64,000 bases of DNA from the NCBI GenBank assembly GCA_951804985.1, contig OX638133.1:53679622-53743621 (forward strand). The letters are read 5' to 3'. Origin of the DNA: Dryomyza anilis (lineage: Eukaryota; Arthropoda; Insecta; Diptera; Dryomyzidae). A program made the translations under genes and the position numbers. Shown piece by piece: positions 45,856 through 57,072 of the stretch (position 1 is its first letter; every line of letters starts with the position of its first letter). The notes under the pieces were generated by a model that saw nothing but the letters and a program-made list of their open reading frames with translations, made no database searches and was not told the DNA's origin.

Positions 45856-48267
45856 ATGAAAAAATTTGCAATCGCGGAATTTGAAGATGGCCTTCAAATC
45901 GTGCCTACATTGTGGATGCAAGGCGATCGGAAGTGTTGGTGGCCTACAAATATAAAATCCAAACTTGCCATTAACCGCCTTGTGATCCGCGGAAATGAAC
46001 CCACGGACAAGCAAAATTGGCAGTTATTGAATATAAAAAAAATGTTTGGTATGGCTGGTAAGTTAAATAATATTCCATGAGGACATTTTTACATCAGTTT
46101 TTTTTACAGACACATGGTCGAGTGCCCTCGACAAGGTAGTCCAAGCGGAGGAAACGTCCAACTTGGACGACACGGATGCCGACGACACTAATGCCGACCG
46201 CGTGGCAATCAAAAGGCGGCGCGAAAGAGCCCGAGTATTGTTTAGCGATGACGAGGATGACGATGACCAAGGTAAAATTCTTTAAATTATTTATTTTAAA
46301 TTACTTTTTATAATTAAATAAACGTAAAATTAAGTACTGTGTCGCCACACGCTACCTTTTTAAAGAAGACACGCCTTGAAAATACAGTAACACCGCCACA
46401 CACTACCTCTACTCGTGGGATATCTGCGCCGCCAAAAGGTAACGCATCGAGAGGAGCAAACTTAGAAGAAGCATCGACATCATCAGGATATTACAGTGGT
46501 TCTACATTGGATACTCCATCAATGTACAATGGTAAGCTGATTGTTTTGGCATACGGTCATAACGGCCGAATGCATAACACTTAAATTGAAAATGTCATAA
46601 CGCCCAAGTGGTTTTTTTTGGGCATTATGACATTCAGTTTTGGCTTTATGACATTTTTTGTCATAACGCTTAACGCCCATTATCATAACACTCAAATTCG
46701 AAAATGTCATAAAGCCCAAAAAAAAAAAAATGAATTTATGCTTTATGACATTGCATTTCGCCGATATGACATTTTGGTTTTCTGTTTTTGTACAATATAA
46801 CCATATTTGGGCTTATGACATTTCGTGATTAGGGCATTTTACATTTGGGCGTTGTGACGTACGCCGATTATTTTATAACAACTTTCAGTGTGGCGAACCT
46901 ATTTTATTACACACCATTGTATATAGTTTTTGCATCCCATATTTCCGATTATAAACTTTCAGATTTTCATTGGACCGACACGCCAAAAGCCACTGCTGAA
47001 TCTAACAATGGTAATAATTGATATTATTTTTGTATTGATATATAGTATTTTTTAACTTCATATTGTATACACCAATTATAATAATGTTATATTAAATGTC
47101 AAACTAAATCTTCATATTTAGATGTCGATGATAACCATAAACGGTTCGTTACGCAAAAATTGATTGAAATGTCATATCGGCTGCGTGTAATCGAGGCAGC
47201 AGTTGAAAAGCTATCGAGTGTTAGAGTTGCAGAAAGCGAGAACACTGACATGGATGAAGGAATGGAGTTACCACTCAAGAGTGCCGCGCAGTTACTCGAT
47301 TTTGAGAAATTTTTATATCGAAGTGAATTTAAAAATAAAATGGTAAGAACAACAAAAAACCAGTTGGGAAGGTTATATCACATGGGAAATTTTAAAGTAG
47401 ATGTAATTATGATAGTTAGGATTATCAAAATTATAGTCGGTCTAAGCCGACTATAAATACCCTACACATATGTGTGGTTACCATTCATAGTGGTATATAG
47501 GTCACCAGGGTATACGAATCCTGAAAATAACTACAAACATTCAATCGCAGAAGAATTTTCATTCATTTGATACCCATATATACAAATGGGTAGGTGTACC
47601 GAATTTCGATTTTTTTTTTGTGAACCACAAGTCTTTTCGCCGGAAAACATTATTATCATGTATTTGAGCATGATGTCAATATATATTTGACCAAAAAAGT
47701 TTACCTAAGCTCGTATACATTAAAATTGATCTGTATATGTAAATTTTATATGAGGTATTTGAACATAAGTGTTCGGATCATAGGTCACAATGGACCGATC
47801 TCGCCAATTTTTTCGCACATACAGCGTAGGTATATTAGTAATCTAAGTTATGAGTTTTAGATAAATATATTTCTTTACAGTTTTTACTTTATACATATAA
47901 GAATGTAATCTTTTTTGCAGGGGCGCATTCTTCGTAGAGTTGGGGGCAAGGATGTGAACACCGTAGCCTGTAGAATGATGAGGCAACTCATGACAGACGA
48001 CGTTTCAGAGCTTTATAGCTGGGATGGCAGAAAGTCAAAACTGCAATTTAAAGATCTGGAGACTGCTAAGCTGCTGAAAAGTGAGTTATTTAATATAATT
48101 TAAACATTTTAACATTGAAAATTTAAACGTTAGGAGAAATACACACGTTGTGCGGACCACATAGTACTGACGACGAAATAAAAACCAGTGTTTCTCGCTG
48201 GTTGGCGCAGGCCAAAACAAGGCGTACTCGGAAAGAAGGGAAGGAGAACGTAAATGTTAATCAATGA
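45856..48267 (+). CDS. DUF4806-like accessory protein of the transposon, seven exons
   Basis: Proposed exons: 45856-46057, 46110-46271, about 46339-46531, 46963-47010, 47122-47342, 47921-48080 and 48134-48267, all with GT donors and AG acceptors except the unclear third start. Exon 1 reads MKKFAIAEFEDGLQIVPTLW with two Trp at KCWWPTN, the N-terminus usual for this family. Exon 2 is acidic after a basic RRRERAR patch. Exons 5-7 form a DUF4806-like block (SAAQLLDFEKFLYRSEFKNK, then GRILRRVGGKDVNTVACRMM and LYSWDGRKSKL). Related proteins are often found beside such transposases and may be a DNA-binding or targeting partner; the role is inferred. Exon 2 to exon 3 phase does not fit by one base, so the gene may be damaged there. 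Confidence 0.7.
46549..46865. mobile_element. 317-bp MITE inside intron 3 of the DUF4806-like gene
   Basis: Ends GGCATACGGTCATAACG and the complement of CGTTGTGACGTACGCC. The body has more than ten TTATGACAT / ATGTCATAA words in both orientations. Splice sites of the host intron are intact. Confidence 0.7.
47361..47855. mobile_element. mini-me/Helentron-like copy inside intron 5 of the DUF4806-like gene
   Basis: Begins CCAGTTGGGAAGGTT and matches 53147 onward for about 450 bp (TCGGTCTAAGCC, CCCTACACATATGTGTGG, GGGTATACGAATCCTG). The GTCY-rich core end is missing. Confidence 0.75.
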
Positions 48268-48785
48268 ATTGATTTGATTTTTGATTTTTTAAATCTTATA
48301 TGTTTTTGTTTTTAATTATTATATTTTACATGATAATTACAAATTATGTTTGCCTTAAATTTACATATGAAAAATATTGTTATAAAAAAATTGTACGAAT
48401 TAAATTTTATAAAAAAAAATTCAATATTGGTTATGATTTATGTAAGTGCTATAATCATTATTAAATATATTGCCACAACATTGCCATTAAATTGCTGGAT
48501 CATTGCATAAAATATTGCTGAAATATTGCTGCAATTTTTCTGCAATATTCCAGGAGGCGGACATAGATAGATTGCTGGAACGTTGCTGCAATATTTCTGG
48601 CAATATTGCAATCTTGCTGTGCAATGTCTCAGCAACGTTGCTGCAATATTTTCGTGCTGTAGGGGAACACTTGAGCTTAACTTTGTCACCAATGCCAAGT
48701 TTGTCGCATGTAGTCCTGGCGGTTATCTCAAAAAGTATGAAGCAAGTTTAACTCATAGTTGACTCAAATCTGTACACAAATATAC

Positions 48786-50307
48786 CTACACGCATAGAAA
48801 AATATTGTTAGATCCAACAATAAAATAACAATAGGCTTGTTCAAAATAGATCTCATTATATTATTGTCATTTCATTGTCGGTTTTGAGAATTTGATTGTG
48901 AAATATAAAAATTATTCAAGTGTTACTGGCGACATTGGATATTGTCATTTTTAAATTAAATTGTAAATTATAATATTTGATTGTCAAATCGAAATAAATT
49001 AAACAATAGTTTTAAGTTTTTATATATTTTTTAATCATTATAAATTAATATTTGCATTGTTTGCAAGACATGAGTTTTTAAGTTCAACGCCACCCACGAA
49101 TCCAATTTCTATATTGCATACGGATGCCGCCAGCATCCGTCAACTAAGACGCTGCCTCCATCAGCATTTAACAGCAATATGAATGTGTTGCCGAGTGGTC
49201 GTCGTGTGTGCTACTTACTGGCGAACAGATGCCATCACTGCACTGCATATGACTGCGTGTTATCAGTCGTGGCGCCGTCCACTGCCGCTACCGTAGAGGT
49301 AGGCATGCGCGGACTTTGCGAGTCATTGTGCGCCGCTAGGACCTATGTCGCTGTGCCTGTTCGACATGTTGGGGGGTTGTGGCATGCATGGTGTTGGGCC
49401 ACGTTATTCCAAAAGGGACTTGTTGCTAAAAATAAACAATATAAAAGAAATTGATTTATAGAATAAATTTATTAATTATACCCTACACTAAGAGTGAAAG
49501 GGTATATTCAGTTTGGTACGCCGTTTGTAACACCCAGAAAGAAGCATCTCCGGTATGGAAAAGTATATATATATTCTTGATCAGCATGACCTCCTGAGTC
49601 GATTTAGCGATGTCTGTCTGTTGAAATCCCTACTACTTTTAAAATTGAAGAGCTAGATAAATGAAACTTACTTAGATTACTAATATACCTACGCTGTATG
49701 TGCGAAAAAATTGGCGAATTATCCGACCACTTATGTTCAAATACCTCATATAAAATGTACATATAAAGATCAATTTTTATGTATACGTGTTTAGGTAAAA
49801 TTTTTTGGTCAAATATATATTGACATCATGCTCAAATACATGATAATAATGTTTTCCGGCGAAAAGACTTGTTGTTCACAAAAAAAATCGAAATTCGGTA
49901 CACCTACCCATTTGTAAATATGGGTATCAAATGAATGGAAATTTTTCAGCGATTGAATGTTTGTAGTTATTTTCAGGATTCGTATACCCTGGTGACCTAT
50001 ATATCACTTTTAATGGTAACCACACATATGTGTAGGGTATTTATATTCGGCGTAGACCGACAATAATTTTGATAATCCTAACTATCATAATAACACCTAC
50101 TTTAAAATTTCCCATGTGATCTAACCTTCCCAACTGGTTTTATATATTACTTACCAACAAGGTTTGTCGATCGACATAAAACAATAACAGAATTACAGAT
50201 GTCAGTTTGAATTGTTTTAGAAAACAGAGCTGCCACATTATTTTATATAGTTTTTCAAACGACAATCGTATATTGTAAAAAGTAACAATATATTTCTATG
50301 CGTGTAG
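48786..50307. mobile_element. TIR element carrying a Helentron copy
   Basis: CTACACGCATAGAAAAATAT on the left pairs with the complement of ATATTTCTATGCGTGTAG at the right, followed by TTGTTA on both. Inside are a GC-richer patch (49130-49400) and the copy at 49478-50140. The 92-codon frame at 49179-49454 in the patch has no recognisable domain and I do not call it a gene. Confidence 0.7.
49478..50140. mobile_element. mini-me/Helentron-like copy, near complete
   Basis: It starts with the hairpin-forming TACCCTACACTAAGAGTGA / AAGGGTA end. Then come a TA run and the core TTGATCAGCATGACCTCC followed by GAGTCGATTTAGCGATGTC and GTCTG, and then a body ending AACCAGTT-type. The TA and GTCY tracts around a fixed core are the signature reported for dipteran mini-me elements. 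Confidence 0.75.
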
Positions 50308-50404
50308 CGATTTTCATAAAATCATATTAAGGCTAACTCGATTTAATCGCAATTTTCTGATTTTTATTGGTATTAAAATTCTTAAACATTTAAAAAGCTT
50401 ATTA

Positions 50405-50628
50405 TACACCAAAAAAAAAAAACTATATAAATAATAGTTTTTTACTATTAAAAATATTCAATAGGATAAATTATTATTTTAATCGGAAAATACCATTAAA
50501 TACTAGAAAATTCCATGACATAGCCATTGAGTTTATATGAAAATTTTTATTTTTTGTATACTATTAAATCAATAATTGTCCTATTGACCAATTTTAATGG
50601 GATTTGAGGGAATTTTGTTCTGGGTGTA
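50405..50628. mobile_element. 224-bp MITE
   Basis: TACACCAAAAAA at the left and TTCTGGGTGTA at the right. The interior matches 42775-42985 and part of 21834 onward (AGTCAATAGGATG-like block). Confidence 0.65.
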
Positions 50629-50734
50629 GTAGTACTAAACGTAGCAAACTTTTAATAATATGGTGTAACTTAATTCAATACGTCAATAACAAATTACAGT
50701 TTTACTGCACGGCATTATATATAAAAATAGTAAG

Positions 50735-51050
50735 ATCCCAAGAAACATTTTAACGTTGCTCCGTAATCAAACGGAAACACAATTCCGTTTGTAACGGTAC
50801 GTTTACGGTATGTTCAAGACGGATCCGTCAATACTTGAATGAAAACGGAAATTTTACGGGATGCCAAAATATTTCACTCCGTTTAAATGCCGTCTATTCT
50901 CCGTAATTCGAACATACCGTTTTTCTGCCGTTTTTTCTCCGTAGTGACGTATACGTTTGTACTCCGTTTGATACGGACTACACCGTTTTTGTGTCGTTTG
51001 TACTTTGTTAAGCACGGACATCATACATTGATATCATACCGTTTTCATTC
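50735..51050. repeat. Array of CCGTTT / AAACGG words
   Basis: Roughly twenty copies of CCGTTT, TCCGT or their complements in 0.3 kb, on both strands and irregularly spaced. This looks like a subterminal repeat block of a DNA transposon, but no opposite end was found in the window. Confidence 0.6.
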
Positions 51051-52680
51051 CGGTTTTCATTTGTAAAATTTTCAGTTCGATTTTTAACGAGCTGTGAGCA
51101 GATGGTACAAACCAAAACAATTTGTGTAAGTGTAAATAAGCATGCAATTAAAGTAATATATAACGTGAACGATATTAATTTAGGTACTTCCAGAAGCAAC
51201 ATAAAAAAGACATTGCCAGCGAACCACCTATTTTTGATGGTCATAAATTCGGATCGCGACAATGACATCAGAAAATGCTCAGCATGAGCATCCTGAACCA
51301 GGCGGCGACGACTGACTGTTTTACATTTTTTTTTCTCTCGCTTCCGTTTTGTTTATTAGTGGCTTGCTGCGACTGTGGTTCAAACATTTCAAGAGCTGGT
51401 TTGTGTGGTCTCTTCGTCGGCTTGCGATGCAGCGATTTGAAAAACTATTTCAAAAAATCCAGCAAATGTAAGTCAATTTTAATTGTGACAATAATCATAG
51501 TTGCCATACTGTAGGATATTTTCTATTTGTTGTATCGTTGCCATTTATTTGCACAATTACCCATTTGTGGTATTTTTAATTACCATGGAAAAGGGGTAAT
51601 TTTATAATATAATTTAGGGTATAACATGGTTTTAAATTATAAAAGTTTATAAAAATGTAATTTTTTGGGGTAAAATAATAAATATCAAATGCACTTCATC
51701 ACAAAACATACAAATTTGTTTAATTTTTGTTTATATTTATTTTCAGATGTTTGTATCACGAAATTCAAAGATGTGGACGCTAAATTCATTCAATGGACAC
51801 ATTTTTAATAACATATATTAATTTTAAATTTTTAAATAATTTATTGTTTAACTTAATTTTTTACTTTGTTGTTTTAATTGATTTTTGATAATTGATGTAT
51901 ATATTTTTAGTTTGTTAAAAAATATGCATATTTGTACTCAGAAATGTCTTGTAGTGCGTTAATTTCATAATTCCAAAATTTGCAACAAACACCCAACCGA
52001 TCAGGCCCAGCACATGGTAGCTCATAAGAACAACGATATGTAGATGTCACAATTCCAGTAGATCGGGAAAATCCATGTAGGCGTGCACGAGAAAAGGTGT
52101 TACAAAGTGACCGGTGCGTGCAAACAAATATGACGAATAGAAGCCGAAGAGTGTGGTCCGATTAATTGAAAACCTAGAAAATGTAATTGTCTTAATAAAA
52201 TATTTGCTCATTTACGTGATATCACAAGTGCCAACTTCAGTTCCATTTAGAGACTGGGCCGCTCGACAAATTAACATGCGCGGTGGTAAAGAAGAGCGGC
52301 GTCACAAAGACCACCACCAGTGGTGAGAATGATTGCAGCAGAAGCGACGTCATGCAAGCACGAAACACAAACTCTTCTACAACTATATGATTGTGTATCC
52401 AGAGTATGTAGCGTAGCGAGCCCTTCCAAAACTCAAGCTTTTGAGTAGTAATTTGAAAATTAGCTTCTAAGTATATTTAACATTTACGAAACTCACTTAA
52501 AAATAAGCGCACCGTGTCATGCTGCACCTTTACACAGAGTGGACCGAGGAAGAGCAGCGCCGTCAGTAAATACGTAGAGCATAACCCAGGCACTTGTGCA
52601 AGCAGCTCGTTGTTTGCTTTTTGGATTTGAATTTATAAACATATTTTTTTAAGACCGTATTTTTATTTATAATTGAACAA
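51051..52680. other. Unassigned DNA with GC-richer patches
   Basis: Patches at 51285-51430 and 52000-52600 have more G+C and short open frames, without motifs I recognise. They could be remnants of a decayed element or of a host gene. Confidence 0.4.
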
Positions 52681-52860
52681 TACACCCAAAGAACAAATCA
52701 GTTGGGGCAACCGTCTTTTTTTGCCAACAGATTTAATTAGTTCTGTCAACACTCGACTGATTCAGTTGTTGCAACACCGCATATCAGTTCACACAACTAA
52801 TGAATACAATTGACACAACCAATTTGTTTAGTTGTGGTAGCCAATTTAGTTTCTATGTGT
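52681..52860. mobile_element. Left part of a CAACTGATT-rich MITE
   Basis: Starts TACACCCAAAGAACAAATCA and has repeated CAACTGATT / AGTTGTGGYARCC words. Related words resume at 53900-53990, after a palindrome and a Helentron copy, so it was probably split by them. No right TIR was identified. Confidence 0.4.
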
Positions 52861-52999
52861 GGTATTTATATATGCAGCCCTAGCGCTCCAACGTGTTGCA
52901 AACACGAAGACAGCATCACAACAGCGTTCCTGAAATCGGAAATTGCCGATGACTTGTTGGAGCGCTAGAGCTGCATATATAAATACAACATATAGAAAC
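52849..52999. repeat. Palindrome with 44-bp arms
   Basis: Arms 52849-52892 and 52956-52999 are complementary with only a few mismatches (GTATTTATATATGCAGC and TAGCGCTCCAAC on the left). The loop is 63 bp. It may be a tiny foldback MITE. Confidence 0.75.
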
Positions 53000-53146
53000 A
53001 CAATAGCAAGTACTCTGTAGAATAGTATATCTCTTGTTGAAGAAAGTGTATTTGGGCATGAAAAAACTAAACAGTAAAAACGAACAAGTCTTTAAACAAT
53101 TCCAAATTTTGTTTTACACGTGGCACGCGCTGTCCATAGCACAGAA

Positions 53147-53840
53147 AACCAGTTGGGAAGGTTAGATCACATGGCAAATTTTAAAGTAGATGCTATTATG
53201 ATAGTTAGTATTATCAAAATTATAGTCGGTCTAAGCCAATTATAAATACCCTACACATATGTGTGGTTACCATTCAAAGTGGTATATAGGTCATCAGGGT
53301 ATACGAATCCTGAAAATAACTACAAACTTTCCATCCCTGAAGAATGTTCTTTCATTTGATACCCATATTTACAAATGGGTAGATGTACCGAATTTCGATT
53401 TTTTTTGTGGAACCACAAGTCGTTTCGTGGGAAAACATTATTTTCATGTATTTGAGCATAATGTCAATATATATTTGACCAAAAAAATTTACCTAAGCAC
53501 GTATACAGTAAAATTGATTTGTTGATGTAAATTTTATATGAGCTATTTGAACATAAGTGGTCGGTTCTTCTCAGGTCACAATAGACCGATCATGCCAATT
53601 TTCTTGTTCAGACTGCTTAGATATATAAGTAATCTAAATCTAAAGTTTCATTGCTCTAGCTCTTAAACTTTTTCTGTAATCGTTATTTCAACATACAGAC
53701 AAAAGGACAGACGGACAGACAGACGGACAGACATCTCTAAATCGACTCAGGAGGTCATGCTGATCAAGAATATATATACTTTTCTATACCGGAGATGCTT
53801 TTTTCAGGGTGTACCCTTTCACTCTTAGTGTAGGGTATAA
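53147..53840. mobile_element. mini-me/Helentron-like copy, near complete, reverse to 49478
   Basis: Same family in the opposite orientation: GGACAGACGGACAGACAGAC tract, core GACTCAGGAGGTCATGCTGA, a TA run, and the terminal hairpin TACCCTTTCACTCTTAGTG with its TAGGGTA partner. Confidence 0.8.
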
Positions 53841-54865
53841 AAACGTGTGAAAAATCTGAAGCTTGTGCGACTGATGTTGTCCTGCTTTGACATTGCTTTT
53901 ATACAAGACAACTGATTTCAAAGTTGAATCAAATAAATATTGGTTGCTTCAACCTAATATTACTAAATATCTGTTAAGTCAACTATGCCTCAGGTTATGT
54001 CTCATTTTGAATTTAGTTGCCGTAGCAATGGAAATAAAAAAAATTTTAAATGGATAAAAAGTTTGCACAATGTCACCTCGAACTCCGCGCTCGGGCGCTT
54101 AAACATCGGTTACAGACTTGATGGCAGTAGCAGCCGCTACTTCGCTCTTGGCGACGACCCAGAGAGGACCCCACTATTTTGCAATATCCCTTGAGTCGTT
54201 TAAAATTACGCTTGCAGTAACAGCGGCGCGATTGATGGTGACACCGGAACTGCTAGCCTGGAGCACAGGACTAGCTCGCTAAGGTATACAAGATGTATGG
54301 CCACAGGCAGTCCAAACAGCCATGGCGATGGTAACACAGTAGTCACGTTGGAGCTTAATCATTCGCTATGCAATAAATTTCTGTAATTTCATTTTTGTAT
54401 TTAAAATCAACTTCAGATGTATTATTTTAACAGTTTCGTTTGTATAATTATATTCTTCAATATTTATAATAAAAAAAAACACAACACTTTCTCGTACATT
54501 ACACTTTCTTGCGCGATTTGACATCGGACTGCGATGGACTTATCCAACGGACTTATCCAACGGACTTATCCAACGATTTGGGCCTTCTTGTTGAGATTAC
54601 ATCACCGCTATGGAGCTCCAAATGTTTGCGCCGTTATCTATTCGGTCGTGTCTCCATTGTGGTGGTGGAGCTGATGGTGCCCGCTAGCTCAAATGTTTGC
54701 ACCGGAGATGTCCATAAAGCAGTCAAAAGGCTCTCTTATTAGTTGCTCCAAATGTTTGCGCCAGAGATGTTAAACGCGACCAAGAGCTCGAGGAAGATTG
54801 TGATCGCGTGCAACGATGATAAGTTTGACAAAACTTTATATTATAATTTTGTGATTGATTTAAAT
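53841..54865. other. Unassigned DNA with repeated phrases
   Basis: CAACGGACTTATC is repeated at 54545-54570 and CTCCAAATGTTTGCGCC at about 54616 and 54746. No gene is supported. Confidence 0.4.
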
Positions 54866-55400
54866 CAGGGCTCGGGTGGAACCGTACCGGAACCGTTTCA
54901 TTTTTATTGAACTGGAACCGTTTTTACAAGCTTTTATTTAACTTCACTTGTTTGTACCTTTGTTCGTTTGTTCGTTTGTTAGTATGTCGGGCACAAAAAT
55001 AACAAATTTAACACACTTCCTTATATCCGATCGAGTTGAAACTTGGAACACATATAGTATTCGATGTGGTAAAAATAAATTTTAAAGTTCGAATTTTGGC
55101 CGCTAGGGGGCGCTAAAACTATTTTTGGACCGTGTGAGGTCAGTTCTTTACATAGAATGTTGAAATTTAGAATATGTATAGCTTTAGACACGCTAGGGTG
55201 CGCATTTACTATTAATGGACCCTCTAAAGTGCGTTCTTCACCTAGAAAATTGAAATTTAAAACATGTATAGTATTGGCAACGAGACAAAATTTGGCAAAC
55301 TTAGAACTTCGAATTTTCTCCGCTAGAGGTTACATTAATTATTAATGGACCCTCTGAAGTGCGATGTTCACGTAGAAAGATGAAATGCTATTATTATAAT
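54866..55400. repeat. Decayed repeat with GCTAGGGGGCGCT and TGGACCCTCT units
   Basis: It opens with CAGGGCTCGGGTGGAACCG, a hAT-like start, but no matching end was confirmed. Two to three degenerate units of about 130 bp follow (TAATGGACCCTCTRAAGTGC, then GAAATTTARAA). Confidence 0.45.
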
Positions 55401-55727
55401 AAATAAAACTGCTGATCCGATTTTCTTGAAATTTTTACCACAGATGCGGTATGATCTGGAAAGAATTGTAGGCTATATATGGGCGGGATTTGACAAATGG
55501 GCGTGGCACCTCCCATACAACCTAAACTTTCAATATGATATAACTCGGCACTTTCACCAGCTACGAACATGAAACAAAAAACTCAAATACAAAAAAAACA
55601 TTAAAAGTAAAAACACAAAAGCAAAAGCACAAAACAAAAGCAAAAATACAAAAATAAAAGCAATAACATAAAATTAAAATCCAAACTAAAGGAAAAACAA
55701 AAAAGGAAAGATAAAGAAAAACGAACT

Positions 55728-56056
55728 CACCATACTAAAACTCACCACAATAAAATTCACCACACTAAAATTCACCACACTAAAACTCACCACACTAAAA
55801 CTCACTACACTAAAACTCACCACAATAAAATTCATTACACTAAAACTCACCACACTAAAACTCAACACAATAAAATTCACCACAATAAAATTCAACTAAC
55901 TAAAATTCACCACACTCAAACTGACCACACTAAAATTCACCACACTAAAACTCACCACACTAAAACTCACCTCACTAAAACTCACCACACTAAAACTCAC
56001 CACACTAAAACTCACCACACTAAAACTCACCACATTAAAACTCACCACATTAAAAC
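55728..56056. repeat. 15-bp minisatellite (CTCACCACACTAAAA)n
   Basis: About 22 units with scattered substitutions (TTCACC, ACAATAAAA). The reverse-strand open frame through it is an artefact of the repeat. Confidence 0.95.
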
Positions 56057-56175
56057 TTCTACTCGGAATAACTCTACGGTGAAGAATTCTACGGGAAAGC
56101 GTTCTATGGAGAAGAATTTTACGTCTGTATACTATTGAAGACTCAAATATGTCATATTTATTTATATGTTATTTA

Positions 56176-57030
56176 TTTACTTAGAGCTTTGAATTTCCAT
56201 CGCTAGAGGACGTTAAGTACGAAATTTTATATCGCAGTAACCACTAAACCGACCTCTGTAAAACTTAGTGCAGTAATTCTTTCGGGCACTCAAATTAATG
56301 CAGTTCAGAAAGTAGTTCTAAATTTCATCGAGAGGGGGCGTTAAAGGCACAATTTTATGTCTCTGTAATCATTGAACCGATCTATGCAAAACTTCATTAA
56401 GTGACTCCTTCGGGACCCCAATTTAACATATCGTCGTTGTAGAACGAAAAGTCACAAACTACATTTTTATGAATAATTTAAATTTCTAGTTTGTTGATTA
56501 ATACTATAAAAAGTAATTGAAGCATTTTTAAATATCAATTAATAGATTTACATTTTCTTATCATTTGGTTAAACAAATTGATATCATCAATTAAAAGTTA
56601 ACAGAAATGTATATAAAGATTTTTGTAAATGAATATTTGGCATTTTGAAAATGTATTTGGTGACTTTTCGTTCTACAACGACGATATGTATAGTTCGCTA
56701 ATGTATAGTTCGAAATTATATCGATAGAGGGCGGTAAGAACAAAACATATCGCGGTAACTGCTGAACCGATATATGAAAAACTTGGTACAATTACTCTTG
56801 CGTGCACCAAATTTAACATACTCTAGAGTGTAGTTATAAATTATATCGATAGAGGGTGTTAAGATCAAAATTTTATATCTCGGTTATCACTTAACTGATC
56901 TCGTACAGGAAATCGTTGTGGAAATTTTCAAAGACTAGAAAGTAGTTCAAATTACATCGACAGAAGGTGTTAAGGGCAGAAATTATAACTCGGTAACCAC
57001 TGAACCGATCGATGCAAAATAATAATTCTA
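56176..57030. repeat. ~130-bp degenerate tandem array split by a MITE
   Basis: About five units share TCGATAGAGGGYGTTAAG, TATCTCGGTAACCACTGAAC, CGATCTATGCAAAACTT and AATTTAACATACTCTAGAG. The MITE at 56427-56688 interrupts a unit near its AATTTAACATA phrase. Confidence 0.75.
56427..56688. mobile_element. 262-bp MITE with perfect 29-bp TIRs
   Basis: Arms 56427-56455 and 56660-56688 are exact complements, beginning CATATCGTCGTTGTAGAACG. The interior is AT-rich. Perfect TIRs suggest recent activity. Confidence 0.85.
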
Positions 57031-57072
57031 ATGACCATATAACGACTAAAAAAGTAAAAATAAAAAAACTAA

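Larger units (their letters stand above)
41546..48665. mobile_element. 7.1-kb two-gene DNA transposon
   Basis: The ends CCCGTACAGCAC and the complement of GTGCTGTAGGGG are inverted. The next ~200 bp on each side carry many GCAATATTGC / TTGCTGCAA words (41560-41760 and 48466-48660), which look like subterminal transposase-binding repeats. Inside are a transposase gene on the minus strand and a spliced DUF4806-like gene on the plus strand, transcribed away from a shared 0.55-kb centre. No clear target duplication was seen. The superfamily assignment is tentative (CMC/EnSpm-like from the transposase). Confidence 0.8.

Noticed and set aside
49179..49454. Cys-rich small protein gene
   Set aside because: The frame lies in a GC-richer patch inside a TIR element, without recognised motif or splice support.
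52849..52999. miRNA precursor
   Set aside because: Arms are too long and too nearly perfect, the loop is large, and it resembles a foldback MITE; small-RNA data would be needed.
55686..55895. 69-codon repetitive frame on the minus strand
   Set aside because: It is a translation of the 15-bp minisatellite.
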